Shown: positions 20,537-28,636 of the stretch, piece by piece
How the letters are laid out: each line of letters begins with the position of its first letter
Numbering within the stretch: position 1 is the stretch's first letter
Position numbers and translations under genes: made by a program
Notes under the pieces: generated by a model
What the model saw: the letters and a program-made list of their open reading frames with translations, nothing else
Told to the model about the DNA's origin: nothing
The model's database searches: none
IMG/VR virus record: IMGVR_UViG_3300045947_000115
Span: 1-51,079 of that record
DNA length: 51,079 bases
Reading direction: 5' to 3' (one strand)
DNA from: a virus

Positions 20537-20642
20537 AGGTTGGGAGGCACGCATGGCGTTTCTTGTGGGGGTGCTTGTTGGTCTCGCGCTATCGCACTGG
20601 AGAGCACGCCCGAGCCATCGGGCGCTCCGGTTCTGGCTCTAG
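20529..20642 (+). CDS. Small membrane peptide, 37 aa
   Basis: MAEGWEARMAFLVGVLVGLALSHWRARPSHRALRFWL, with one short hydrophobic helix at residues 10-22 and a basic C-terminus. It overlaps the previous gene by eight bases. Third small membrane peptide of the rightward block. The function is unknown. Confidence 0.4.
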   Translation: MAEGWEARMAFLVGVLVGLALSHWRARPSHRALRFWL

Positions 20643-20751
20643 TGGCTCGGCGTTTGTCAAGCACAATAAATAGGGGGTTGCATCTGGTACCGGATCGTGT
20701 ACCCTACACCTCCTTTTCCGTGGTGCGTGTTCAGGTCTCCAGTGCAGGCGA

Positions 20752-21324
20752 ATGGGACACTTTGACGACGAAACGGCTGACGCGGATCCCGGCCCGGTCG
20801 AGACCGAAGTCGGCTTTGGGTTGCCGGCCAATGAACGTGAGTACATCATCCCCGCGCAAGACGCCAAGGGCCACAACACGCGGCTGTACTGCCGCGCGCC
20901 GCCGGCCGTGGGACGCATGGCGAGTGACGTCCTCCAGAGCAAGAAGTACCCGTTTCGGACGATGGGGGATCTCGTGCGCTGGTGCATCGTCACCGGCACG
21001 AAGCGGCTGGCGTCAGGCAAAGGGATCAAGAGCGTCACGGCCCAGGCCGATGCGATCATCGACATCTTGCGCGACGAAGTCTTCCAGCTCGACTTCTTGG
21101 AAGTCTTCAACAACCTGCGGTCCGTCGTGGACTCGTACCTCGCCAGCAAAGCCTCGGGCGAGGCGCGGCGGGTCGTGGCGCAGATGCGGGCACAGATCGA
21201 AGCCATGCCGGATGGCTACTGGAAGACGCGGTACCAGGATGAGCTGCTGACCCGGTACGGCAGTCTGCTCGACGCGCAAGGCGAGACGGGATCGTGGCAT
21301 CACGACGACGACGAGAGTGAGTGA
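20752..21324 (+). CDS. Early protein of unknown function, 190 aa
   Basis: After an acidic N-terminus the sequence (REYIIPAQDAKGHNTRLYCRAPPAVGRMASDVLQSKKYPFRTMGDLVRWCIVTGTKRL) is followed by long helices (DILRDEVFQLDFLEVFNNLRSVVDSYLASKASGEARRVVAQMRAQIEAMPDGYWKTRY). The C-terminus is His/Asp-rich. The segment PFRTMGDLVRWCIVTGTKRL has some likeness to ribbon-helix-helix helices. It opens the DNA-metabolism block after a 109-base gap. Confidence 0.7.
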   Translation: MGHFDDETADADPGPVETEVGFGLPANEREYIIPAQDAKGHNTRLYCRAPPAVGRMASDVLQSKKYPFRTMGDLVRWCIVTGTKRLASGKGIKSVTAQADAIIDILRDEVFQLDFLEVFNNLRSVVDSYLASKASGEARRVVAQMRAQIEAMPDGYWKTRYQDELLTRYGSLLDAQGETGSWHHDDDESE

Positions 21325-21326
21325 TC

Positions 21327-21345
21327 GAAACCCTGACGAGGGAGC
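21327..21345 (+). repeat. 19-bp gene-junction repeat, plus-strand copy
   Basis: GAAACCCTGACGAGGGAGC is identical to the complement of 8696-8714. It starts three bases after a stop codon and ends five bases before the ATG at 21351; its GAGGGAG acts as the ribosome site. Confidence 0.8.
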
Positions 21346-21350
21346 ACGAC

Positions 21351-21758
21351 ATGGCACAGCGGCAAGGGGATCGGCGGAAGGTCGAACGACGCACACCGAA
21401 GCGCGGTGTCAACGTGCGGCACACGGATGCACGCCCGGAATCCGTCAAGCGTATTCGACGCGGCCGGCCGGCGCCGCCGATCCCCTCGCCCACTGCCGGT
21501 TCATTCGATCCGGCCGATCACCGGTCGGATCTGTCGCCGTTCCAAACGCTCGTCAGCGCGGAACTCGCGAAGGCGCGCACGACGAACGGCGACATGCATT
21601 CAACGCACGAAGCATTCGGCGTCGTGCTCGAAGAGGGCGTCGAGTGGTTCATCGAGATCATGGCGAACAACGCCGTGCTCGGTCTCAAGGAACTGGTACA
21701 GGTGGCCGCCATGTGCCAACGCGCGGCTGAAGACGTGTACGGGGTGAAGAAGGAGTAG
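21351..21758 (+). CDS. Early protein of unknown function, 135 aa
   Basis: A basic N-terminus (MAQRQGDRRKVERRTPKRGVNVRHTD) is followed by Pro-rich linker and a helical C-terminal half (FQTLVSAELAKARTTNGDMHSTHEAFGVVLEEGVEWFIEIMANN). The T-H-E-A-F-G-V-V-L-E-E segment resembles a class of phage proteins sometimes placed near replication genes. The ATG at 21351 has GAGGGAG from the junction repeat and is preferred over a GTG at 21321. Confidence 0.65.
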   Translation: MAQRQGDRRKVERRTPKRGVNVRHTDARPESVKRIRRGRPAPPIPSPTAGSFDPADHRSDLSPFQTLVSAELAKARTTNGDMHSTHEAFGVVLEEGVEWFIEIMANNAVLGLKELVQVAAMCQRAAEDVYGVKKE

Positions 21759-21762
21759 GACG

Positions 21763-22086
21763 ATGACGCGAATCGAGAAGGCCGCAAGGCAGGTACTGCA
21801 GGATCGCCACAAGCGGGCACGCACGATCGCCGGCCTCAAGCGGACCAAGACGCTGCTGAAGCGCCGGGGCTGGATCAAGCACACTGCTGAAACGCAGAAG
21901 GGCTATGACTTGGTCCGGGCACTGCGGCGGTCACGCGTGACGCCCGAGGGCGTGGCCTTGGTGAAGACTCAGACGAAGGTCAAGACGCTCGTGGCGTTCA
22001 ACGATCATCCCCATCGCCGGCTGCGCGACGTCATCGATCTGCTCGATCGCAGCGTGGCCGTCCTCGAAGCGGGACCGCGGCGGTAG
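21763..22086 (+). CDS. Basic helical protein, 107 aa
   Basis: MTRIEKAARQVLQDRHKRARTIAGLKRTKTLLKRRGWIKHTAETQKGYDLVRALRRSRVTPEGVALVKTQTKVKTLVAFNDHPHRRLRDVIDLLDRSV. Strongly basic, mostly helical, and could bind nucleic acid. AGGACG lies before the ATG. No family is recognised. It abuts the next gene (the stop is followed at once by ATG). Confidence 0.65.
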   Translation: MTRIEKAARQVLQDRHKRARTIAGLKRTKTLLKRRGWIKHTAETQKGYDLVRALRRSRVTPEGVALVKTQTKVKTLVAFNDHPHRRLRDVIDLLDRSVAVLEAGPRR

Positions 22087-22611
22087 ATGGAGGCGATCTA
22101 CCGGATCCTCGGGATCCCGCCGGAGGCCCGCGAAGCGCGCAGGGCAGTCGGTGTGAAGATCCATACGGTGCGGCGCCGCCTGATTGAGCTGGCGCACGAC
22201 GACAGCGAGATCCCCGTCGTGCTGCTCATGCTGGCGATGAGCGAGTGCCGCGTGTCGGGGGCGTCTCCGGCCGGGATCATCCTGGGGCTGTCGCTGATCT
22301 ACGGCGTCCCGATCGAAGCACAGTTCGGCGACCCGTGGATGGCACCCGCGTTGCCACACGGACAAGACGGGAAGCCGGTACCGCAGGAGGTACCGCCGCC
22401 TGACGCCGCCCTGCGGCCGCTCGATGAGATCCAGCTTGTCGATACGCTCGTGACCGTGGTCCGCGACTGGATCGATGCCGATCGGCGGAGCGGGGTAGAT
22501 GGCCCGCAGCCGTTGAACATGAACTGGCGCGCACTACGCGATCGCTTCGTCGTGGCCCTGCAACACGCGCCGGCTGTCGAGCCGGGCGACACCGGAAAGC
22601 GGACGCACTGA
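22087..22611 (+). CDS. Protein of unknown function upstream of helicase, 174 aa
   Basis: MEAIYRILGIPPEAREARRAVGVKIHTVRRRLIELAHDDSEIPVVLLMLAMSECRVSGASPAGIILGLSLIYGVPIEAQFGDPWM: helical N-terminal half with a hydrophobic middle; then a Pro-rich linker and a helical C-terminus. It begins directly after the previous stop and ends by overlapping the helicase ATG. No family is recognised. Confidence 0.65.
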   Translation: MEAIYRILGIPPEAREARRAVGVKIHTVRRRLIELAHDDSEIPVVLLMLAMSECRVSGASPAGIILGLSLIYGVPIEAQFGDPWMAPALPHGQDGKPVPQEVPPPDAALRPLDEIQLVDTLVTVVRDWIDADRRSGVDGPQPLNMNWRALRDRFVVALQHAPAVEPGDTGKRTH

Positions 22612-24281
22612 TGCTGCCCGATCCTGTCGATCTCGGATTGCCGCCGCAGTTCAGCGCGTGGCGCGCGGGTCAGGTCGAGGCCATCTTGACGGCGATCGAT
22701 CGGCCCGAGCGCTTCAAGGGGCTGGTGTTGCCGACTGGGTTCGGCAAGTCGCTCGTCTACATGGCAACCGCGGCGCTCACCGGCCGGCGCACCGTGATCC
22801 TCACCGCCACGAAGGCGCTGCAGAAGCAGCTCATGCGGGACTTCCGCGCCCTGGCCGGCACGGCGCTCGTGCAGGGACAGCGCGCCTACGTCTGCAAGGC
22901 GCTCGATCCGGGCGGGGAGCTGTTCGGCCTGTTTGGGACCGAGAGTACCGAGCGCCGCATCACGATGGTGGATCACGGCCCGTGTCATCTCGGCGTGGAC
23001 TGCAGTCTGAAAAATCACGGCTGCACGTACTTCGACGCGCTCCGCGAAGCGATGCGGGCGCAGATCGTCATCACGAATTACGCGTGGTGGTTCACGCTCT
23101 ACAAGAAGGCCATCATTCCGCTGCGTCCCGAGCTACTCGTGCTCGACGAAGCCCACGACGCGCCGGATGCACTGTCGGAGGCGCTCGGGGCCACGGTTTC
23201 ACCCGAGCTGGTGGGCAAGGTGCTCAACGAAAAACTGCCCGTGGCCGACAAGCTCACGAAGGAAGACTGGATCAAGTGGGCCGAGCATCGCGCGTTGCAC
23301 TTGAAGCCCTTGCTCGAAGGCACGAAGCCGCGGAGCCGCGAGGCCGTCGCCCAGGTCCGGAAGGCCCAGACGCTGCTCTACGCGCTCGAACAGATCAGCA
23401 CGATGGACCCGCGGCTCTTGCTCGTCTCGGACAAGCCTGACGGGGTCCGGTTCGACGTCGTGTGGGCCGCTGAGTATGCCGAGCGCTGGCTGTTCCGTTC
23501 GGTACCGTCCGTGGTACTGACGAGCGCCACCATGACGCGTCACACCGCCGATCTGCTCGGCATCATGGAGAAGGATCTGCATCTCCACGAAGCCGGCGAA
23601 GGGTTCGACGCCAAGCGCCGGCCGGTCTACATCGCGCCGGCCAAGCTGCCGCCGTTCGGGCAACCCGTGCGCGTCGATCACCGCATGACGCAGGACGCCG
23701 AGCTGGCACTGCTGGCGCATATCGATCAGATCATCGCCGCGCGGCCAGGGCGCTCGGCCATCATCCACACGATCAGCTACAAGCGGCGCGATCTGGTGAT
23801 TGCCAAGTCCCAGCACCGCGAACGCATGATGACCCACGGCCGGCACGACACGGCCGCGCAGATCCTGAAGTTCAAGTCGGCCCAGCGGGGCACCGTGCTC
23901 GTGTCGCCGGCCGTCACCACGGGCTACGACTTTCCCTACGATCAGTGCGAGTACCAGATCATCGTCAAGATTCCCTTTCCAGACGGACGCGACCCGGTGA
24001 CGGCCGCGCGGTCGCTCGTGGACAAGCGGTACCCGAGTCACTTGGCGATGCAGACGCTCGTGCAGTCGGTGGGCCGCGGCATGCGCGCGGCCGATGACCG
24101 CTGCGAGACGTTCATTGTTGACGCGCACGCGGTTTGGTTCTTGTCCAAGCATGCCGATCTGGCGCCGAAGTGGTTTCGGCGTGCAGTGAAGAAGCTGGAC
24201 CCTGGCGTGGTACCACAGATGCCGCCGCCTGTGGATGCCCATCTCGTGGAATCGGCGGAAGGAGTAGGAGACACCGTATGA
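22611..24281 (+). CDS. DinG/XPD-like SF2 helicase with Cys4 (Fe-S type) insertion
   Basis: A 556-aa ATP-dependent DNA helicase. The Q-type start (AWRAGQVEAILTAI) is followed by Walker A PTGFGKS (residues 41-47), motif Ia (ILTATKALQKQ), DEAH at 179-182, and SAT motif III (LTSATMT). The C-terminal domain has QSVGRGMRAADD (motif VI). Between motifs Ia and II lie four Cys (YVCKAL, GPCHLG, VDCSLK, HGCTYF), the pattern of the iron-sulphur cluster in XPD/DinG helicases. It could open DNA in replication or recombination; a 5'-3' polarity is assumed from family only. Confidence 0.85.
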   Translation: MLPDPVDLGLPPQFSAWRAGQVEAILTAIDRPERFKGLVLPTGFGKSLVYMATAALTGRRTVILTATKALQKQLMRDFRALAGTALVQGQRAYVCKALDPGGELFGLFGTESTERRITMVDHGPCHLGVDCSLKNHGCTYFDALREAMRAQIVITNYAWWFTLYKKAIIPLRPELLVLDEAHDAPDALSEALGATVSPELVGKVLNEKLPVADKLTKEDWIKWAEHRALHLKPLLEGTKPRSREAVAQVRKAQTLLYALEQISTMDPRLLLVSDKPDGVRFDVVWAAEYAERWLFRSVPSVVLTSATMTRHTADLLGIMEKDLHLHEAGEGFDAKRRPVYIAPAKLPPFGQPVRVDHRMTQDAELALLAHIDQIIAARPGRSAIIHTISYKRRDLVIAKSQHRERMMTHGRHDTAAQILKFKSAQRGTVLVSPAVTTGYDFPYDQCEYQIIVKIPFPDGRDPVTAARSLVDKRYPSHLAMQTLVQSVGRGMRAADDRCETFIVDAHAVWFLSKHADLAPKWFRRAVKKLDPGVVPQMPPPVDAHLVESAEGVGDTV

Positions 24282-25087
24282 ATACGCAAGCGGCGGGCAG
24301 CTTTGACCCGCAAGACCACACAGTCGGGGGATTCCTCGACGATGCGGACGTGTCGATCACGAAGGCCGAAGTGGTGGAGTTCGACTATGCGGGACAGCAG
24401 GACGCCGTCTGCGCGGTCGCCATCAATTTTCGACCTGACACGGCCGAGACGGACGAAGACGAGCGCACCGAGTACTACCGCATCGGGCCGCTGAGCAAGT
24501 TCACGCCCAGCGCCGATCGCAACAAGTACGTCCCGGTCGGGTCCGCGACCCACATGAACCGCAACAGCAAGGCGTCTCTGTTCATGGCGGCGCTCAAGGA
24601 CAAGGGCTTCCCGATGGCGAAGCTCAACACCGACGGCCTCGCGGCGCTCGTCGGCCTGCACTGCCACGTCAACCAAGTCCCGATGCCGGAGATGAAGGGG
24701 ATCGACAAGAAGGATCTGAAGATCCTGATCGTCACGAAGATCCTCGACACGCCGGCCCCGGCGGCGGGTGCGGGCGGTGGCAAGAAGCGGGGACCGAAGG
24801 CGGCAGCGGCACCGGCTGCAGCGGCGCCGGCCACACCCGTCTCGACCGCTCCGGCGGCCGCGGCGGCGGTGGAAGGGGCCGAGGACGAGGCGGTCTCGAC
24901 GATCCTGACCGTGCTCAGCGAGAAGGGCGGCAAGGCCAACAAGAGCCTCCTGCCGGGCGAGGTGTTCCGTCGTGTCACCGACACGAAGCAGCGGAACGCC
25001 ATCATCCAGCTCATCTCGAACGCGGCGTGGATCGGCGGGGCGGATCGGCCGTGGAAGATGAACGGCGGCGAACTGTCGATCGAGTAG
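24278..25087 (+). CDS. Candidate ssDNA-binding or recombination accessory protein, 269 aa
   Basis: The N-terminal 160 residues form a beta-rich domain (ITKAEVVEFDYAGQQDAVCAVAINFRPD ... YVPVGSATHMNRNSKASLFMAALKDKGF). A low-complexity Ala/Pro/Lys linker (about 165-205) follows, and then a C-terminal helical domain that looks like a winged helix (AVSTILTVLSEKGGKANKSLLPGEVFRRV ... NAAWIGGADRPWKMNGGEL). Position between the helicase and nuclease genes and the two-domain form suggest DNA binding. No family name is claimed. Confidence 0.6.
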   Translation: MNTQAAGSFDPQDHTVGGFLDDADVSITKAEVVEFDYAGQQDAVCAVAINFRPDTAETDEDERTEYYRIGPLSKFTPSADRNKYVPVGSATHMNRNSKASLFMAALKDKGFPMAKLNTDGLAALVGLHCHVNQVPMPEMKGIDKKDLKILIVTKILDTPAPAAGAGGGKKRGPKAAAAPAAAAPATPVSTAPAAAAAVEGAEDEAVSTILTVLSEKGGKANKSLLPGEVFRRVTDTKQRNAIIQLISNAAWIGGADRPWKMNGGELSIE

Positions 25088-25103
25088 GCAGGGTCAACGC
25101 ATC

Positions 25104-25826
25104 ATGATCCTGTTCCGGGGTCCGTCGCTGCTCGAACCCGCCGCCGAAATTGTGGTGGTGGCGACGACAGCGACGGACAACCGGAAGACCGGGCCGATGT
25201 TGCAGACATGGATTCTACGAACCGATCGGCATCCCGTGCAGGCCGTCAAGGACGGCAGCGATCGCGCGATCTGCGGAGACTGCAGCTTCCGCGGCAGCGA
25301 CGAGGAAACGCGACTGTGTTACGTGCAGGTCGCGTTCGCGCCAGGGGCGGTGTACCGGGCGCTCCAGAAGGGCGAGTACGAGGATTGGACGGGGCGCCCG
25401 CAGCAGGTACTCGCCGGCCAGCTCGTGCGCGTCGGCGCGTATGGCGACCCGGCGGCGGTACCGTTTCTCTGGTGGCGCGACAACCTGATGCACGCCAAGG
25501 GTCACACGGCGTATACGCACCAGTGGCGAACGTGCGATCAGCGGTTTCAAGAAATTGCGATGGCGAGTGTCGAGAGCGTCGAAGAACAGATCCAGGCGCA
25601 GGCGCGTGGCTGGCGCACCTACCGGGTACGCCGGAACGACGAGAAGCTCTCGCTGAACGAGATTACGTGCCCGGCCAGCGACGAAGCGGGACACCGTACG
25701 ACGTGCGCCCGTTGCTTGCTGTGCGACGGGGCGCATTGGCGACACGACCGGCGGAAGTCGATCGCCATTCAGGTTCACGGTACCGAGCTGCCGTTCTATG
25801 ACCGGCAGCAGATGAGGTTGCTATGA
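25104..25826 (+). CDS. Conserved phage protein (DUF7227-like), 240 aa
   Basis: Recognisable features: LFRGPSLLEPAAEIVVVATTATDNRKTGPMLQTWIL, DRAICGDCSFR, VRVGAYGDPAAVPF, HTAYTHQW and MASVESVEEQ, in that order, then a Cys-rich C-terminus (CPASDEAGHRTTCARCLLCDG). The same order is seen in a widespread uncharacterised phage protein, which I believe is DUF7227. The Cys residues suggest zinc binding. The biochemical function is unknown; the gene often sits in replication regions. Confidence 0.7.
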   Translation: MILFRGPSLLEPAAEIVVVATTATDNRKTGPMLQTWILRTDRHPVQAVKDGSDRAICGDCSFRGSDEETRLCYVQVAFAPGAVYRALQKGEYEDWTGRPQQVLAGQLVRVGAYGDPAAVPFLWWRDNLMHAKGHTAYTHQWRTCDQRFQEIAMASVESVEEQIQAQARGWRTYRVRRNDEKLSLNEITCPASDEAGHRTTCARCLLCDGAHWRHDRRKSIAIQVHGTELPFYDRQQMRLL

Positions 25827-26128
25827 ACATCATTGTCGGCGCGCGGCGGAGCGGCAAGACCACGGAGATCGTGAAGGAATGGCTGCTCGGGGGGCCGACT
25901 GCGGTCCTCATGGTGATCGATGAGACGGACCGCGCCGCTCTCATCCAGCGGTACGAGCTGACGCCCGAGCAGCAGGCGCGCGTGGTCTTGCCGCACCGAT
26001 CCCTGCAGGGCCGCACCGGGCCGCTGTACATCGACAACCTCGCGCTCGTGCTGGCATCGAAGTTCGGCATCACGGTGTTGACGGCGTCGGACACGTTCAG
26101 CGACATTCGTACGGCGAGTCAGCGGTGA
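25823..26128 (+). CDS. Short P-loop NTPase-like protein, 101 aa
   Basis: The start MNIIVGARRSGKTTEIVKEWL has a P-loop (G-A-R-R-S-G-K-T, residues 6-13). VLMVIDETDR could be part of a strand, and GPLYIDNLALVLASKFGI has a Walker-B-like strand ending in D. Very short for an ATPase, so it might be a minimal NTPase domain acting with a partner. Overlaps both neighbours by ATGA/GTGA. Confidence 0.65.
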   Translation: MNIIVGARRSGKTTEIVKEWLLGGPTAVLMVIDETDRAALIQRYELTPEQQARVVLPHRSLQGRTGPLYIDNLALVLASKFGITVLTASDTFSDIRTASQR

Positions 26129-26733
26129 CGTGCCCCAAATGCGGCGCCCCGTGCGACCGCGACGAAGTAGACATTGGGGTGGGTACCCAGTGCGGCCCGT
26201 GGCAGTGCAGCGAGTGCCCTTGGGTCGAGTGGGGCGGCCTCGGGCCAGAACTGGGGCCGATGACGTTTGTAGACGATCTTGCAGCGATGACCGACGAGCA
26301 GTGGGAGTACTTAGGCATCGACAGGAGGATGTATCCGATGAACGCACGCGAAATCACCATGCACCACGACGGCCACGGGCTGAACGAGTCGATCGCGATT
26401 CGCAGCGACGAGCCTGACCACGAGAAGGGCGGCGGCGCCGCGCACCGGTACGAGTTCACGATGGGGCCGGGGACCGAGACGACGACGCCGACCGTCGTCG
26501 GCTTCCTGCAGTTTCAGCACGGGCCGCGCAAAGATCCCGCCTCGACCCCTGGCGTGACCGAGGCGGCCGTCCTGGCGATCCTGATCGATCGGCTCCGCGG
26601 CTTCCAGGCCGGGCCGTTCAAGTGCCGTGAGAACGCCATCATCATCACCAAGCTCGAAGAGTGCCTGCTGTGGACGAAGGCCCGCGCCGACGAACGCGCC
26701 GGGCGCGGCGTCCTCGGGAAGAACGAGAAGTAA
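26125..26733 (+). CDS. Zinc-ribbon protein continuous with an Acb2/Tad1-hairpin-like domain, 202 aa
   Basis: The GTG start gives TCPKCGAPCDRDEVDIGVGTQCGPWQCSECPW, a Cys-rich zinc ribbon (residues about 3-32). From M72 the sequence (REITMHHDGHGLNESIAI ... VGFLQFQHGPRK, TPGVTEAAVLAILIDRLRGFQAGPFKCRENAIIITKLEECLLWTKARADERAGRGVLG) resembles the paired-helix domain of Acb2/Tad1-type proteins, many of which occur in phages. A strong internal ribosome site precedes ATG 26338, so two products (202 and 131 aa) are possible. A role in trapping cyclic nucleotides is a family-based inference only. Confidence 0.6.
   Translation: MTCPKCGAPCDRDEVDIGVGTQCGPWQCSECPWVEWGGLGPELGPMTFVDDLAAMTDEQWEYLGIDRRMYPMNAREITMHHDGHGLNESIAIRSDEPDHEKGGGAAHRYEFTMGPGTETTTPTVVGFLQFQHGPRKDPASTPGVTEAAVLAILIDRLRGFQAGPFKCRENAIIITKLEECLLWTKARADERAGRGVLGKNEK
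26323..26340 (+). promoter_or_regulatory. Internal ribosome site and in-frame ATG
   Basis: AGGAGG at 26323-26328 lies nine bases upstream of the in-frame ATG at 26338, a near-perfect start site in the middle of the 202-aa gene. It would make the 131-aa C-terminal domain on its own. Confidence 0.6.
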
Positions 26734-26744
26734 GGACGTCGATC

Positions 26745-27398
26745 GTGCAGCTCGTCGAACTCCCCGCGTTCACGCTCCGCGACTTCGCGGACGTCTCGAT
26801 CTTCGAGCGCTCACCGGGCCTCCACCTGACCGACATCACGGGCCTGATCATGAAGCGGGTGGACCCGAAGCGGTACGCGCGGGAGTTCGACGAGGCGGAT
26901 AGCGAGAACTGGCAAGAAGCGGGGTTCATCTGGGAAGAGATCCTCGGGGAAGCGTTGGCCGCCCGTGCGCTCCGGAACAACGTGCTGCCGTGGGGTGAAC
27001 TCGGCGAGGTGCGGTTCCGGCCCGGTGAAGTCGAACTCGACGGCATCACGATGTCACCCGACGCCCTGGCGTTCCTCCCTGGCCGCGACGAGCCGGTACT
27101 GGAAGAGTACAAAGCCACATGGAAGTCGATGACGCCGTGGATGACGATCGAGGATCCAGACGAGCGCAAAGTGGCGGCGCTCGAAGACACGCGGTTCCTG
27201 CCGTACCTCTTGCAGATCAAGAGCTACCTGAAGGGCGTCGGCGGCCGGCGCGCTCGACTCGTGATCTTCTTCATCAACGGCGACTACAAGGCGTACATTC
27301 CCCGCGCCCGCGGGTTCGAGCTGACGTTCACCCAGCGGGAACTCGATGAGAACTGGACGATGATCAAGAACACCGCGCGAAAGGAAGGCTGGTTATGA
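26745..27398 (+). CDS. PD-(D/E)XK nuclease, Cas4/RecB-like
   Basis: A 217-aa protein with the nuclease signature: an early Glu helix (WQEAGFIWEEILGEAL), S-P-D-A-L-A (metal-binding Asp), E-E-Y-K-A-T-W-K-S (E-x-K) and LLQIKSYLKG (Q motif with helix). Phage enzymes of this type process DNA ends for recombination or degrade host DNA, and it lies next to the Sak4-like ATPase gene. The GTG at 26745 has AAGGA upstream. It lacks an obvious Cys cluster, unlike Cas4. Confidence 0.8.
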   Translation: MQLVELPAFTLRDFADVSIFERSPGLHLTDITGLIMKRVDPKRYAREFDEADSENWQEAGFIWEEILGEALAARALRNNVLPWGELGEVRFRPGEVELDGITMSPDALAFLPGRDEPVLEEYKATWKSMTPWMTIEDPDERKVAALEDTRFLPYLLQIKSYLKGVGGRRARLVIFFINGDYKAYIPRARGFELTFTQRELDENWTMIKNTARKEGWL

Positions 27399-28636
27399 GC
27401 GCAACCGATCGGCTCGACATCCCGAATGGGTACCAGGCGCGGGTGAGTCCGGACGGGCAGTACCTGACATCCTCGAACGTCGAGTGCCTGCTGACGACAC
27501 TCGTCCGAAACGGGGAGAACGTCGTGGCCGCTGGGACGCGGAGGCTGAGCTACCTCGGCGGAGGGCAGTCCTACGGCGGCTGGTGGCTGACCCGATTCGT
27601 GCTGCGGTACGTGCAGGATCGCGCCGTCGATGACCGTCTGCAGTTTCTGTACGACACCCGCACGCTGCTAACCCAGCAGGCGCCGAACGCGCCGTACGTC
27701 AACGACACGATGGCGCGAGACAATCACGTTGCCGATTCGGTACCGGGTATCTGGTACGACGGCCAGTTCTGGCCCGACTCCGTCAATCGGCCGCCCGAGG
27801 ACGTGTGGGGACCGCTCCGGGTCTGTGAAGGCTGGACGGCTAACACCGAAAAGAACAATCGATCGTTGGTCGTGAGGACCGCCAGCGGCGCCGTCTCGGG
27901 GCGCCTGGACTTCCCCGTCTTCATCACGAACTACATTCTCGGTCCGGACGGCTGGGTGATCTTCTACAAGGAAGGCGACCCGAGGCTCTACGCGTGGAAC
28001 GCCGTCACCAATCGAACCATCGACGCCACCATTCAACCGATCGGGCCAAACTCGCCGTGGGGCGAGGGTCTCGGGTGGTGCTTCCGCCGAACCAACGGCG
28101 AGATTTGGCTGGCGACGTGGACGATCGTGCAGCCAAGCGGTAAGTGCTACGTGCTCGTGCGGCCGCTGCTCGGGCTGCCTCCGGATTTCTGCTTCTGGCG
28201 CGAGTTTGGCGGCATCAATTACATCTCGGCGGCGGAGGATCCGGACGGGTTCCTGATCGTCGCGGGCGCGTTCAACGCGGACGCCTACGCAACGGCATTC
28301 GCGCCGGGCACGTCGATGACCAAGTTCACACCCGACTACGGTACCGGCGGTGGCGGTGGAAACGGAGACGAGGACGATATGACACCTGAAGAGAAGGCCC
28401 TGCTGTTTCAGAAACTCAACGACATCGAAGCCGAAGCGATCGCGGCCAAGCTCGAAGCCAAGGCGGCGAAAGAGGCCGCGCGAGACGCCCGAGCCGAAGC
28501 CGAGCAGGCCAAGATCAACGCCGCTACGGCTGCGGCACTCGCCAACAACGCCCCCATCACGGGTACCGCGCGGGTACTCGGATTCTCGACGACACTCACG
28601 GCGACCCTCAACCCGCCGCCCAAGAAGGAGCAGTAA
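27395..28636 (+). CDS. Beta-propeller/coiled-coil protein inside the recombination block, 413 aa
   Basis: Residues 1-310 carry repeated short strands with W/G turns (GYQARVSPDGQYLTSS, GWVIFYKEGDPRLYAWN, NGEIWLATWTIVQ, DGFLIVAGAFNADAYATAF), a propeller-like repeat. Then comes a Gly-rich linker (GTGGGGGNGDEDD) and a coiled coil (KALLFQKLNDIEAEAIAAK and onward). The overall plan matches the tail-region protein at 37305-38531, though sequence similarity is faint. It looks like a virion or receptor-type protein inserted between nuclease and ATPase genes. ATGA overlap with the nuclease gene. Confidence 0.65.
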   Translation: MSATDRLDIPNGYQARVSPDGQYLTSSNVECLLTTLVRNGENVVAAGTRRLSYLGGGQSYGGWWLTRFVLRYVQDRAVDDRLQFLYDTRTLLTQQAPNAPYVNDTMARDNHVADSVPGIWYDGQFWPDSVNRPPEDVWGPLRVCEGWTANTEKNNRSLVVRTASGAVSGRLDFPVFITNYILGPDGWVIFYKEGDPRLYAWNAVTNRTIDATIQPIGPNSPWGEGLGWCFRRTNGEIWLATWTIVQPSGKCYVLVRPLLGLPPDFCFWREFGGINYISAAEDPDGFLIVAGAFNADAYATAFAPGTSMTKFTPDYGTGGGGGNGDEDDMTPEEKALLFQKLNDIEAEAIAAKLEAKAAKEAARDARAEAEQAKINAATAAALANNAPITGTARVLGFSTTLTATLNPPPKKEQ

